DNA of 64,000 nt. It comes from Haliclystus octoradiatus (taxonomy: Eukaryota; Cnidaria; Staurozoa; Stauromedusae; Haliclystidae). Location: positions 1,488,001 to 1,552,000 of the forward strand of contig OU744450.1 of the NCBI GenBank assembly GCA_916610825.1. The letters are read 5' to 3'. Position numbers and translations under genes: made by a program. Shown here piece by piece: positions 46,337 to 59,452 of this stretch (position 1 is the stretch's first letter; every line of letters starts with the position of its first letter). The notes below the pieces were generated by a model, which was not told the DNA's origin, made no database searches, and was given only the letters and a program-made list of their open reading frames with translations.

Positions 46337-47335
46337 TCCAATTGCTTTTTATTTCTATAAATGTTTGAAACCGTTGATTTATATGTGTCTACATAATATA
46401 TTGCGTATATTGTACGTGATGTAAGTTACCGCCCTTAATGATGAAACATAGGGCTCAAATACTATGCAGCAGAACATTTCAATAATATAAATATAATAAT
46501 AACATTATAAAAATAATATAATATAAAGATATTATATTATGTATATAGTAGATAGTAGATAGTAGATCAATGATCACGAGTTATATTGTTTCTCAACTTT
46601 TTATAGCTGAATGCTTTGTTCATATTAATTAGTTTAGTTTGTGTAGTGAGAAGTAAAAGTCGTACTACCTTTTTAAATGATGACGCATTAGATATAGCGC
46701 TCTTATAGGAGATAAATAATTTAATAATGAGTGTTATCAACAATGTCGACTATTTTGTAAATATAAACAGAACAATTAAACCAATTGGCTGGACAGATAA
46801 TAATGTTATTGTAGTTGTAATGGTGGAGCAATTGAAACAAGAAATTTAAAACATATTAATTACTTTTTAAGTCCGTTAGATGCAGCGACAAATGTACAAA
46901 GCAAAGTATTTTAATAAACGGCGTGCTGATCCATTGGAGTTCAATGGCAGCTGCTGCTTTTGTGTGTTTATCATCAGGATTTTTTTAACAGTGTTATGTA
47001 TATTTAGTGATTTTGAAAATCGAAAAGATGTGTTCAATCATATTGCAGTCGTATACTAAACAGGTATTGATCGAAGCTAGATCCAATCCCTTTTTTTTCT
47101 CAGCGACATTTGGGTCAAAACACCACTTTGAAGGCACTTTTCACCAAGAAATAATTTCCAGATCGAAAAAAAAATTACGCCATTGTTTTTTTTACGTCGG
47201 GTTCTACTACATATGTAAAGATAGTCTGGGGGTTTATTCCCACTTTAACAACACATGGCGGTTCATTATCAAAAGTTCAAATGAAAATCAAAAGAGACGG
47301 ATAATAATGATAATAATAAATAATAATAATATTAA
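46337..47335. other. Intergenic, with a hammerhead-family fragment
   Basis: No gene seen. At about 46555-46590 the motif TAGTAGATCAATGATCACGAGTT matches the outer stem of the 54-56 kb hairpins, so a truncated copy lies here. Confidence 0.5.
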
Positions 47336-47674
<339 letters not shown>

Positions 47675-47784
47675 AATAAGTATAGGTTTATCTAATAGCA
47701 GACAAAATAGTGCTCAATGTCAACATTTGGCAGAGCGGTAAATAATAATAATAATGGTGATAGATCAAAGAAAACACATTCTTT

Positions 47785-47826
47785 ACTGTAACTCCAAGTT
47801 TCACGCTACTGCGATCATCAGACAGT
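47785..47826 (-). ncRNA. Hammerhead ribozyme, minimal type I
   Basis: Read on the minus strand: stem I ACTGT, core CTGATGA, stem II CGC-AGTA-GCG preceded by a U-U mismatch, GAAA, a stem III of ACT/AGT with loop TGG, H17 = T, then ACAGT closing stem I with five perfect pairs. Cleavage would follow GTT. All invariant core bases are present. The three-pair stem III resembles hammerheads reported in Penelope-like retroelements and metazoan retrozymes; such ribozymes often work as dimers. Confidence 0.78.
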
Positions 47827-47853
47827 TTTTTATTCAAATATTTAGAATAAAAA

Positions 47854-47895
47854 ACTGTCTGATTATCGCAGTAGCGTGAAACTTGGAGTTACAGT
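47854..47895 (+). ncRNA. Hammerhead ribozyme copy with a mutated core
   Basis: The mirror copy on the plus strand of the same palindrome, with stem I ACTGT/ACAGT and GAAA intact. The core reads CTGATTA, so the catalytic G8 is T. This copy should be inactive. Confidence 0.72.
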
Positions 47896-47933
47896 AAAGA
47901 ATGTGTTTTCTTTGATCTATCACCATTATTATT

Positions 47934-48132
<199 letters not shown>

Positions 48133-48522
48133 GAGTCAAAGACTATGAATGAAAGAAAGAAAATGAATGCGTAGTCTTTGACTCCATTATTATTATTTAC
48201 GCTCTGTCAAATGACCTCGAGCACTATATCTACTGCTGTTAGATACCACATTATTATTATTATATTATAATAATAATAATAATTCGAAAATTTCAAGCAT
48301 AGTAAATTGCTATAATAAAGCTGTTGTTAATAATCTTATCAACACCTTGTACTTTTGGTATACTGGCAAATAAATGCAACAACAACAACAACAACATGGT
48401 AGCACAAGAAAAACAAAACAGCAAAATTAATAATAAATGTACATTTCCGCATTGACATCTATAATCTTAATCGTTAAATAATTAATATGTAATGCCATGA
48501 ATTATAGATAAAGTTCAAATCA

Positions 48523-48659
48523 TCAGCATTTTCTTTCATCATCTCCTTCCTTGCAATCAATTTCACCGTCACATTTCCACATACGAGGAATGCAGCCATC
48601 ATTATTACATTGATACAACCCAGATGGACAAGATGTCAAAATTTGTTCTTCTTTCCTCG
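48523..48659 (-). CDS. LDLa gene last exon, module 9 and stop
   Basis: [20 protein letters not shown] and [13 protein letters not shown], then KC and TGA. No membrane segment or tail follows. Confidence 0.92.
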
Positions 48660-51600
48660 CTAAACGATAAGATAAATTAATTTATATAAGGACAACAAAT
48701 AAATATGTTTATGAAAAAGAACGATTGAAACTTTCATTGACACCCTCGTAATATCGAAGTGCTGTTAATAAAACGCACACACACATTCTTCAATTTGTGA
48801 ATCGAAATGATTTCGAATGTCATGATTCAAAAACATTGCTTCGAATCAAGGTTCGATGATTCTGCAATCTTTTCTAAAATAAAAATATTGAACAATACGC
48901 GAGCGTTCAAAAATATAGCTTAAATTCCCGCTTCTTTTTTTGGACAAATTTTATTGTAACCCTCTCAAAATCCAATTAGTTGCTGATATTCAAAAGTCAA
49001 AGCTTCACTTTCATATGAATTTCAAGTTGGATGGAGAAACGTGCTGTAAATGAAATAGCTGGGTAGTTCACGACTGCAACATTTGACCGCTGTGTTTCAT
49101 GACCATCTAACATTGTCAGAGGGTTTCTTGTTTTAACATCCCATTTCATCCTTTTCAAACATCTCGCACGAATTTTCTGCTTCATTCCATCTGCTGAAAT
49201 GATCTGAAGTGTTGGGCATGAGATCAGTATTTGGCATTTACATGCATCACGGGTCGTCACGGGTCAGGTCGAAAAGAGAAACTTCTTCTAGAGATGGAAT
49301 AGTCGTTCAAGCATCTTTGACCACAGATTATAACAACCAAATACGGCACTGAAAGTCGAATTCATTGTATTTTCGATTTCAATTGTTCTCGGCCGCCATT
49401 ATGTATGTTGCCCCTCGATGACCTGGCTGCCGTTACGCGCTAAAATCGCAATGGAAAAACACGATAAATTTGCACCTATTTTATAGGCAAATTACACGTA
49501 TCTTTTGCGCCCAAATTTCATGCTAAGGAAAATAATAGGAAAGTATATCATCTATTTTGAGATGGTCGGTTGATAATGGTATATTGTGTACTGGAAGACA
49601 ATATTTTATTGACTTATGAAAGTTGAACAAAATCATTGATTTTACTGAAGTGAAAAATTGAATATAAATTACGAATACAAGCAGTTTTTGGCACATAAAA
49701 TTTACAGTTACATTGCAAATAATATTTTATAAAATGATTTCATTAATTTATCGAATGTATGTGGCTCTTTACACGAATTTTCCGAATTTGAAATGTCATG
49801 GTTTTGGAGTGCGTGTGATCGTATTCGATCGAAAATAAAAATGGCAAAAACTTAAGCAGTAATCTCCATAAAAATCTACTCGAAATAGCCTATTCTTTGA
49901 CTGTGATTGCGTTATTCCATATCACCAAGCATTCGAACGTCAGTGCCGTATCTGGTTGTTATAATCTGTGTCTTTGACAGACTAGTCGTCTACAGATTAC
50001 TTTAAATAGAAAAATTATAGTCAACTGGTTTCTACCTTTGGACTTTCTCTCTGCGTCTGTCTCCTTTGTCAGCATATCATCGGCTTCTAAACAAAATCAC
50101 ATTGGCAATGCGAACACATAATTAATTTAAAAAGCAAAACTCTAGTTTAGATAGTCTTTCATTTTGTAAAACATACCCACGTGACAACTGTGGTGTTCCT
50201 ATGTTCACCGTAGTTAAAGACGATGCAAAATAAAATGAATAAATGAATAAATGAATGAATGAATGAATAAATGAATGAATGAATGAATAAATGAATGAAT
50301 GAATGAATAAATGAATGAATGAATGAATAAATGAATGAATGAATGAATGAATGAATGAATGAATGAATGAATAAATGAAGGAATGAATGAATGAAAGAAT
50401 AAATGAATGAATGAATGAATAAATGAATGAATGAATAAATGAATGAATGAATGAATAAATGAATGAATGAATGAATGAATGAATGAATAAATGAATGAAT
50501 GAATGAAAGAATAAATGAATGAATGAATGAATAAATGAATGAATAAATGGATGAATGAATGAATGAATGAATAAATGAATGAATGAATGAATGAATGAAT
50601 GAATGAATGAATGAATGAATGAATAAATGAATGAATGAATAAATGAATGAATACGAATGCTCCATATATAAGTAATTTTATTTTTTTTAAATTATTCCAT
50701 TCCATAATATACGAAAGCAATATAATATCCTATCATATCTAATCAAATATAAATACAATTGTGCATATATACATTTTGAAAACCTAAAATAAATAATTAA
50801 AGCTAATACAAAAATTATTATAAACACATTAAATTATCCAGATCACAAATATCCGAAAGAAAAATAATAAATTTGACAATCTGATTTAGAAATGAAAGTC
50901 GAAAATGTTATCGTATACTTTCAACAAACTATATAGTCATTATATCAGACATGAGAATTCAAATTTGAAAATAGTCTGAAATCTAGGATATCTTGATAAA
51001 TTTCAATGGGAAAGAGTGATACATAGAGTTTCACAGAGGTAAAAAATAGTCTGAAATCCGCTAAAAGTCTGAAAATTCTCATGTCTGCTATATACGCAGT
51101 AAAAATTTCTATATTAATCATATAAGAGCAGGAATGCATGGGATAATTTTTAAGGAGGTTTGCTGTTTCGAAATTCTTGCTGGCTAGCACGAGTACCCCA
51201 AACTTGTAGGTTTTGCCGGAAATGATACATCAAAATTGACGAAAACTGTACTATGTACAAAGTTTCTGCATTGAGAAACATGACAGAAGGAACTATACAG
51301 GATCCGGAGTTGGAGACCAGGCATTTCGCAACAGAAAGTTAAAATTGAAGATTTGACACCCCAAAATTACCAGCATGACACTAAAATGATACCCAAACAT
51401 GGCACATCCCCGTGTAGCACGCTTACATGGAAGTGTGACCCATCCGTTGAAAATGAACAAATTCCTTGTAATACGGTGAAACGGATCTTCTATGGAGAAA
51501 CGTTGAATTGACAAGCAATATTTGATAGTTGATTAGTCAGGAGTACTTACGGCAACCTAGTTCATCGCTACTATCTCCACAGTCATCAGCAAGATCACAT

Positions 51601-54600
51601 TTCCACCATTTTGGTATACAACGAGTATTGCGACATTTGAACTGTGATGATGCACATTGTGCTGTAACTGAATTATCATCTAAAGTTGAAAAATTGAAAA
51701 ACATCTACTTTTTATTCGCATAAAGTTCCTTGTCAGACAAAGTAAGTGATCATTTATTTGATGTGAAACTTATTGTGAATTTTCACATTAGGTAATTTGA
51801 TTGACAGTAATGATTGGTGTTTGGCTATTTTAAACTTTGGGGATTTCGATATAATGAACGGGGTTGTGCCATTTTCAGAAAACAAAGACGGAGGTGAAAT
51901 TTCAGAGCAGATGAGAATTAAAGCCCTAAAATTTGATGTTTTTAAAACGAAAACAAAGGTAAAGTTAATTTTCACAACAACCTGGAAAGAGACATCCATA
52001 AAAAATGGCACGTCTCTATACCGATCTAATTATCGACAAATATTCATATGAAATCAGCAACAAAAGTTTGGTAATGGAAGGAGACCGCGGTTTCAATACA
52101 TATCTCTACAACTTTAATGGAATTAGGAAAACACGACTGTACGGCTGTACTAAAGATGAACCTTCGACTGGATAATATTAATTTGATCGATGAATTATGA
52201 AATAATTGTGGAAAATTTGTTTGCTTCATTATTTCCAATAGCTACATCCATAATATTATTAATTTATTATTACATCAAAGAGTATATATATAATTATTGT
52301 ATTTTGTTCGTATTTTGGATTCATCCTTGTCTATAATAATAATACCCAAACAGGCTTGGTCAACAAACACAATGGAATTCATTATCATGCAGTAAACTCC
52401 TTCTCTGCCGCACACTTTTTAAGCTTCCATTTCACATCTAGGGTGTCCATAGACCTTCAACTAGGCAAGGTTATATTTTAACAGCGTAAAATGCGATCAA
52501 AATACGTTACGTGAGTTACGTAACAATGAAAGCAGTCTTGTAAAAATAAACTGCGTTGCCTTGTTCTCTTTCTTTTGTATTGACAAAATCTCTATTGTAT
52601 TGAAGAATCTATCCATAACGCTTTACAGAAAATACTACCTGCTCTTCGATAGAAGTGTTTTTTCTTAAACCTTTTACCGTATAGGCTGCTTCTAAAGGGA
52701 GCGAAGAGATCCCTTCGAGGAAACCGGAAGCTTGTATTTTACAATTCATTAGATGATGTGGCTGCTTTTGTGTCTTGCTGTTCTTTTTCTTTGATCTTCA
52801 TTACTTGCCTCTTTCCATTCTTCCTGTCGTTCTATAGCATCATTATCGTCAATGCGTTTTTCTCTTGTCTCCTTCTTAAGGTTAAATTGTGGTCTCTCTA
52901 CCATTCTTTCCTTATACATCATTGAATTATATTTTACTACATTACTCATACATACTACATTCTACATAGCCATTCAAATGAAGAACATTCTTCACTTACC
53001 GCATCCTTTCTCGTCCTTTCCATTAGCACAATCGTAATTACCATCACAACGCTTCCGGTTTTGAACACATGAATTATTTCCACAATCAAACCAGCCAATC
53101 AAACATTTCTGGGAAGCTGGAAAAACATCACATTTCAACATTAACATTGTTTTTGAAGATCGAAGAAAGCTCTGTCTGGATGTCTTGTGTGGTCGTCAAT
53201 AGAGTCTGTCACAAAGTGCATATCATCATTCCCAATACTAGTTTATTAATCCAGGAGGTTTTCAACTATCAAGATTGTTCTCTTATTTATTTAAAATGGG
53301 TTTGATTTTCCGAATGTATACAACAATTCAGATCCCCTCTGTCTCTGAATCTTTCATTAATTTCGTGTTACGTGATCATGTCGTGATCTACTTTCAGATT
53401 GTGAAATATATATTGCCGAAAATCATTTGCCTTCCCGTTTGCCTTGCAAATGTCCAAAAATGGGTTTCGCATGCAAATTTTCAGTTTCAAATCGATATAG
53501 CAAACAGTTGATTCTCAATAACTGATATATTCTAAAAATCCATAGCTTAACAGCGCTATAAAACCGAACGACTGAGCTGAGCTAGTTATCCCCTCGGTAA
53601 ATCGTGGACTATGATTGAGTTTGAAAGGCTTTACCCAGTCAACGTGACATCAAGATCATGCAACGCAGCTTCTATCTGACTGCGTAAAACAATAAGTCGT
53701 CCTTCGTTTGGCAAGAAAATGTAAAATATTAAAGCTGTTTGGCGACGATTTGGCCGGCATAAGTTCATGCTTGCAGTTTCGTCTATACATCATATTCCAA
53801 TTTAAAGTAGAACCATGATTCAACATGAACAAAGTATAAATATTTACAGCAATTTCTTTCGTCTTCATTGTCACCACAATCATTTTCTCCGTCGCATTTC
53901 CAACGATTAGGTATACACATACCTGTACGGCATTGCAATTCATTGGCAGCACAAACAAGCTGACCTGGATATGAAAAAACGTTGTATTACTGTTTTTTAA
54001 TTAAAAGTTTCTTTGTAAAACATTTAAAAGCAAAAGATAGCGACAAAAAACTACAAGTAGTGGTTGTTGAAAAGACCTTTTTCAACAACCACTACTTGTA
54101 GTTTTTGTCGCTATTTTTTGCTTATTACTGTTTTTAGACATTATATTCCAAACAGATTTGCAAATTAGGACAGGATAGACAAATTAATTGTCTTTGAAAC
54201 AAAACAGGAAACCAAGGAAATAGTTCTTGAGCATTATTTTAGGCTGTAGGAAATCATCCGAATGTAGCTTCCCTAACTACAGTCGATGACTATATATGGA
54301 GGGCAAATGCGCGCATGTGCAGCATATGGGCACGTCCTACTGCCCAATCTATTATGATCCATTTTCCAACAATAAAAATGAGAATCAAAACACTAATTTA
54401 TATATATATATATATATATATAATAAAGTAATTGTGTGGGCAAAACATCAATTTGAGTGCTCAATGCTAAAAACAGAGCAATATAAATAGTAGATCAAAG
54501 ATCACGAGTTTTAATAAAACCGTCTGAAGAGCGTCTTTACGCGAAACTCAGAGTAACGGAATAAACTCGTGATCTTTGATCTACTATTTATATATATATA

Positions 54601-57600
54601 TATATATAATAATAAAGTAATTGTGTGGGCAAAACATCAATTTGAGTGCTCAATGCTAAAAGCAGAGCAATATAAATAGTAGATCAAAGATCACGAGTTT
54701 ATTCCGTTACTCTGAGTTTCGCGTAAAGATTTTTTTTTTTTTTTTTTTTTTTAATAAAACCGTCTGAAGAGCGTCTTTACGCGAAACTCAGAGTAACGGA
54801 ATAAACTCGTGATCTTTGATCTACTATTTATATATATATATATATAGTACATCTAGGGCTTCTAGCAAAATTTAATAAATAACGGCTATTAATAATTTTG
54901 AGACGTTGCAACAGTTGAAATATAATATAATGTTATTACGTTTCTTACAACATCCTTGACTACATTTAAAATGGAAATGACGGCGACAAGGTCGTTCTTG
55001 GAAAAGTGCCTACAGGTGGAAAAAACTGCCTGAGTAGATAAAGTGGGAAGTGATTAAAAAAAATGCACACTCCATTAAGTTAAAAACTTGGAGTAGCGTA
55101 ATATAGCATGGCTAAGTCTGCAAGGTTGAGTTGACATTCGGTGGATTTGAACTACAATCGACCAAACAAGGTCAGATCAGTCTAGTTGCTTGCCATCTGA
55201 GCTAATCCCCCTTGAAATCTCCTTCCTAATGTAAACTATGTATAATTAAAATGCGCAATGAGCACATGTAATAAATTTAGATACTAACCGCAATCTTTTT
55301 CATCACTACCATCTACACAGTCACTATAACCATCACAAAACCATAACGATAGAATACATCTGCCATCATCACATGCACGTTGCATGTTGTTATCACATGT
55401 CTTGTTGGCTAAAATGAAGATGAAGATGAAGTGCGCATCCAATTATATAGATCAACTTTAAGCATACCAAAGTGGAACGATCTACCGTCTACAATGAAGG
55501 ACGTATCAAACAGGCCAACTTTCAAACGTCTCCTTGGGAAGCACTTACACGGAATAACATAATTAAGTTAATCAAATCGTTCTTCAAATGTCTATCCTGT
55601 ACAGTATATTGTTGTAAAATTGTATTGTTATTATATGTATATCTATATATTTATAAATCAGTCTTGTATAAAAAAGCTTTTAGCTTATTCAAGTTCTGAA
55701 TAAATGATGATGATGATGAAGATGATGATGATGATGTTATATATTCTTAATATATGAAGTAATTGTATGGGCAAAACATCAATTTGAGTGCTCCATGCTA
55801 AAAGCAGAGCAATATAAATAGTAGATCAAAGATCACGAGTTTCCTCCGTTACTCTGAGTTTCGCGCATAAATGCTCTTCAGACAGTTTATTGAATCTTTC
55901 ATATAATAAACCGTCTAATTATCTACGTGAAATTCAGACTAGCGTAGAAAAATGTCTGTATGTGTGTTTGCGGTGGTTTCTCGCGATTTTTCCAGCCATT
56001 ACAAAATCAAATGAATCAAATAACATATCATTTGATTAAAATTGCAAATAGAGTTGTATTTAACGTGCGTTGCTTGTTCAAATGTTTCCTTTGCATTGCA
56101 TATTGAAAAAAAAACACGTATGTCATTTCACGCAATGATTTTGTTTTGCTCTTTGGAACCATGTTGGGACCGAAATGCTTCGTTGCGTCGCGTTTCGGTT
56201 GCTCATATATGAAATCCAAATTCAAAGAAAATTTGCCAGATTGATAATTGCCTGTCTGACAGCAATACAACATCATCAAAGGTAATTTTAATTCAGCCAA
56301 GATTAATCCAGCAACACGGGTAAGACATTGCTAATTATAGATATAAGAGACTGCATTATATACTGTATATAGTGACATAGCATACTATCTATACTAACAG
56401 CATTGTTGCTCATCGCTTTTATCAGAACAATCAGGTATTCCATCACAATGATCTAACAATCTGATACAGTCACCATTAGTACATTTAAACTCTGCTGGCT
56501 GGCATTTGTTGTTGGTGGGAAGAACAGTTGAATTAACTGGAAGAAAATGCAAATAAAAGGAATATGCAACATACAATATTTTAATGTCAGCATATGTCAG
56601 TACAATTTTGGAGCTAAGGATTTCAAAACAGACACTTTCAAAACATAATAAAAAGTTGACCTGGCTACCCGAGTTATTCGCTCTTTCTGTTTACAGGGGA
56701 AAAGTTTTCCAGCTACAAGGGTAATTCGGGTAGGCGGGTGAACTTGTCTCGCTTTCTTCATAAACAGAAGTCACCTAAACAATAGACACTGTTCAATCGC
56801 CCTCCATGTCAACAGCAGACAAGAAATTGTTCAGTCTTTTTCTGGCTTACTCTAAAATTTGTCCTCTCAGTCTATTTTTAGTCTATCTTTAGTTTCAGTT
56901 TCACTGTAACATTTATTATTATAATACCTGTTTTTAAATTGTTATTTTTGTTATGGTATTATGAACAGAAGGAGAACCTTTATTGGACTTTGTTCATTTC
57001 GTTGTCTTCCATCGATTGCGTTACATCTTCCTTTGCTACTACTTGTCTGTGTTACCGACAATTCATTTTATATTACATTCTTGCTGATTATGCGTTTAGA
57101 CGCCGTTGCTATAGCTACTAAATGACACTTGCTCTAGAAGTATTTAGTTAATCTTCATAATATATTGTATTTTCAATGTATTGTAAGAAAAAATCTAGAA
57201 AGGTCGACAAATTAGTCATCATAAATATATTTTCCGCCTTTGGTGTTCAATAGGTAATGTTATTGTAAATGTTAGTCAGTCAGAAAAAGCCAAAGTATAG
57301 AGAAGAGCTAGAGTGACTCGGTCAGACTTGTAAAACATTATTATATAGGTGTTGTGATCTATACTGGAACGAATACCAAAGGTATGTTTTGATCTTTAAT
57401 TATGTGGCTAGGACGTTGGACCACGGCCCGCAGGGTCTCGGGTTCGATTCCTGGCCGGAGCACTATATAGGTTTGGCGTCAGGAAGGGCAATCCGGCTAT
57501 TAAACGCACACAAGCTTCAAAATACTAACAAATTCACCAACCACACCGGTGAAAAAAAGCTGCAAGCTTACCCGGTTTGTGGATAAATGATAATTCCAAG

Positions 57601-59418
57601 AAAAAGTAGCCTAGCAAACAAAGATTTCAACTTGATAAACAAGTAGACTGACTGCGGTTACAGTTTACATGGACGTTTAGAGAAATAAAACTAGATTATT
57701 CATAAATTTGCATTGGCAGTATAGTACGGATGGTATCAGACAACCGAATGCACTCGCACCCTCTTTTTCATGTTTACAAGAGCGTCCCTTCTCGCTAGCA
57801 TCAATCATAGTAGATGCCACTCCACTGATCTTAGGTGAGACTTTGCAGACCAGTTTAGACAGATTTCCTTGCGGACATAGTCCTTGATTGTCATGGCGCA
57901 GCTGTGCACTGCTACTCTTTACAATGCCATACCCGCTGGGTAACACCATCTACCATCACAATATGGCGTGTATTAGTCAGAAATCAGAGGGGACCAAAAG
58001 TGCCAAAAGTATGGAGTTACCATCCCTGAGTTGATCAACATTTAAAAAGTTAACAAAACATACCACAATCAATTTCATCACTTCCGTCATTGCAATCATC
58101 GTCACCATCACAAACCCATAATTGAGACAAACAATCGCCAGTTTTATGACAACGAAATTCATCTGAATTGCACTTTCTAGAATCTGGAATGATTACATGC
58201 AAATGAAATATTAAATTACACGTATCAAGATAGAATTAATTCCTTGAATTCATGATTATATAATATATTCATTCCAGTTCCACGTTATTTTTCATGCATA
58301 AGAAAAACTTGAATATCAATATTTAAGCTTTTTGACGTCAAACTGAACAGTTTATTATTATATAAACAGACATGAGAATTCAAATTTGAAAATAGTCTGA
58401 ACTCTAGGATATCTTGATAAATTTCAATGGGAAAGAGTGATAAATAGAGTTTCACAAGGGTAGAAATAGTTTGAAATCCGCTAAAAGTCTGAAGATTCTC
58501 ATGCCTGTATAAAACAAATAAAAAACGGTTAATCCACATGAAGTACCCTGATACAAACACTTTTGGTGCTATGAGACACTGTGCAGCTATTGATTTGTTA
58601 AGCCTCTTTCATGTCTCGCACCCAACGTGTTCGTATCAGAGTACAACAAAACTGAACTCCGCTCTCTGCTTGTTAATTATGTACGACTTCTATGCAAGAT
58701 ATTGTTCATAATGGTTTAAAAATCGTCAAATTTGTCTTCGTTCAATAGCACACAACTTTTCATTATATATTGTTATTTAGTATTTTGAGTAGAAATAATT
58801 ATATCAAATGAGATAATGATTTTTTTTTAAAATATCATATGTTATAAATGGACTGATAATTAATGTTAATAAAACAATAAATATCTTACTTAGCTTTATA
58901 GGGGAAGGTGTGGTTGTAGTGAATAACGAAGAAATATCCATAGGTAATATTTCTTTTGTTGACGAATTAGCTGATGAAAAAATAGATAGGTTTGGAATAT
59001 AAAAGTTAGAAGTAACAATGGCATATAAGTATGTCTGTAAAATATGAATATCTATTCAACTATTTAAATGTCCAAAATTAATATGTTAGGCCATAGTTTA
59101 TGTAGGTGTCTCCATAAATTATGGTTTGATGGTGATCAAACATGTGTCCTCTGGAAACTCCTGCCTTGATTTAATTAATGACACTATATACTGTACTTTC
59201 GCATGATTTTCATGCGGCCTTGGTGTAGTGGTTAGAGCGTTGGACCACGGCCCGCAGGGTCTCAGGTTCAATCCCTGGCCGGAGCACTATAGGTTGTGGC
59301 GTCAGAAAGGGCATCCGGCTATAAACGCACACAAGCTTCAAAATACTAACCAATTTAACCAACCACCCCGGTGAAAAAAAGCTGCTAGCTTACCCGGTTT
59401 GTGGATAAATGATAAATC

Positions 59419-59452
<34 letters not shown>

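Noticed and set aside
50159-50720. Two overlapping 168-codon Ser-Phe-Ile-His ORFs
   Set aside because: Two frames of the same TGAA/TAAA microsatellite.
50948-51090. CRISPR-like or regulatory array
   Set aside because: Only two dispersed copies with inverted ends; they fit a MITE.
55085-55100. Another hammerhead (AAAACTTGGAGTAGCG)
   Set aside because: It lacks the GAAA G and any CUGANGA partner; chance resemblance or an unrecognisable relic.
57677-57949. 90-codon minus-strand ORF as an LDLa gene exon
   Set aside because: No LDLa cysteine pattern, and no splice sites in the required phase were found.
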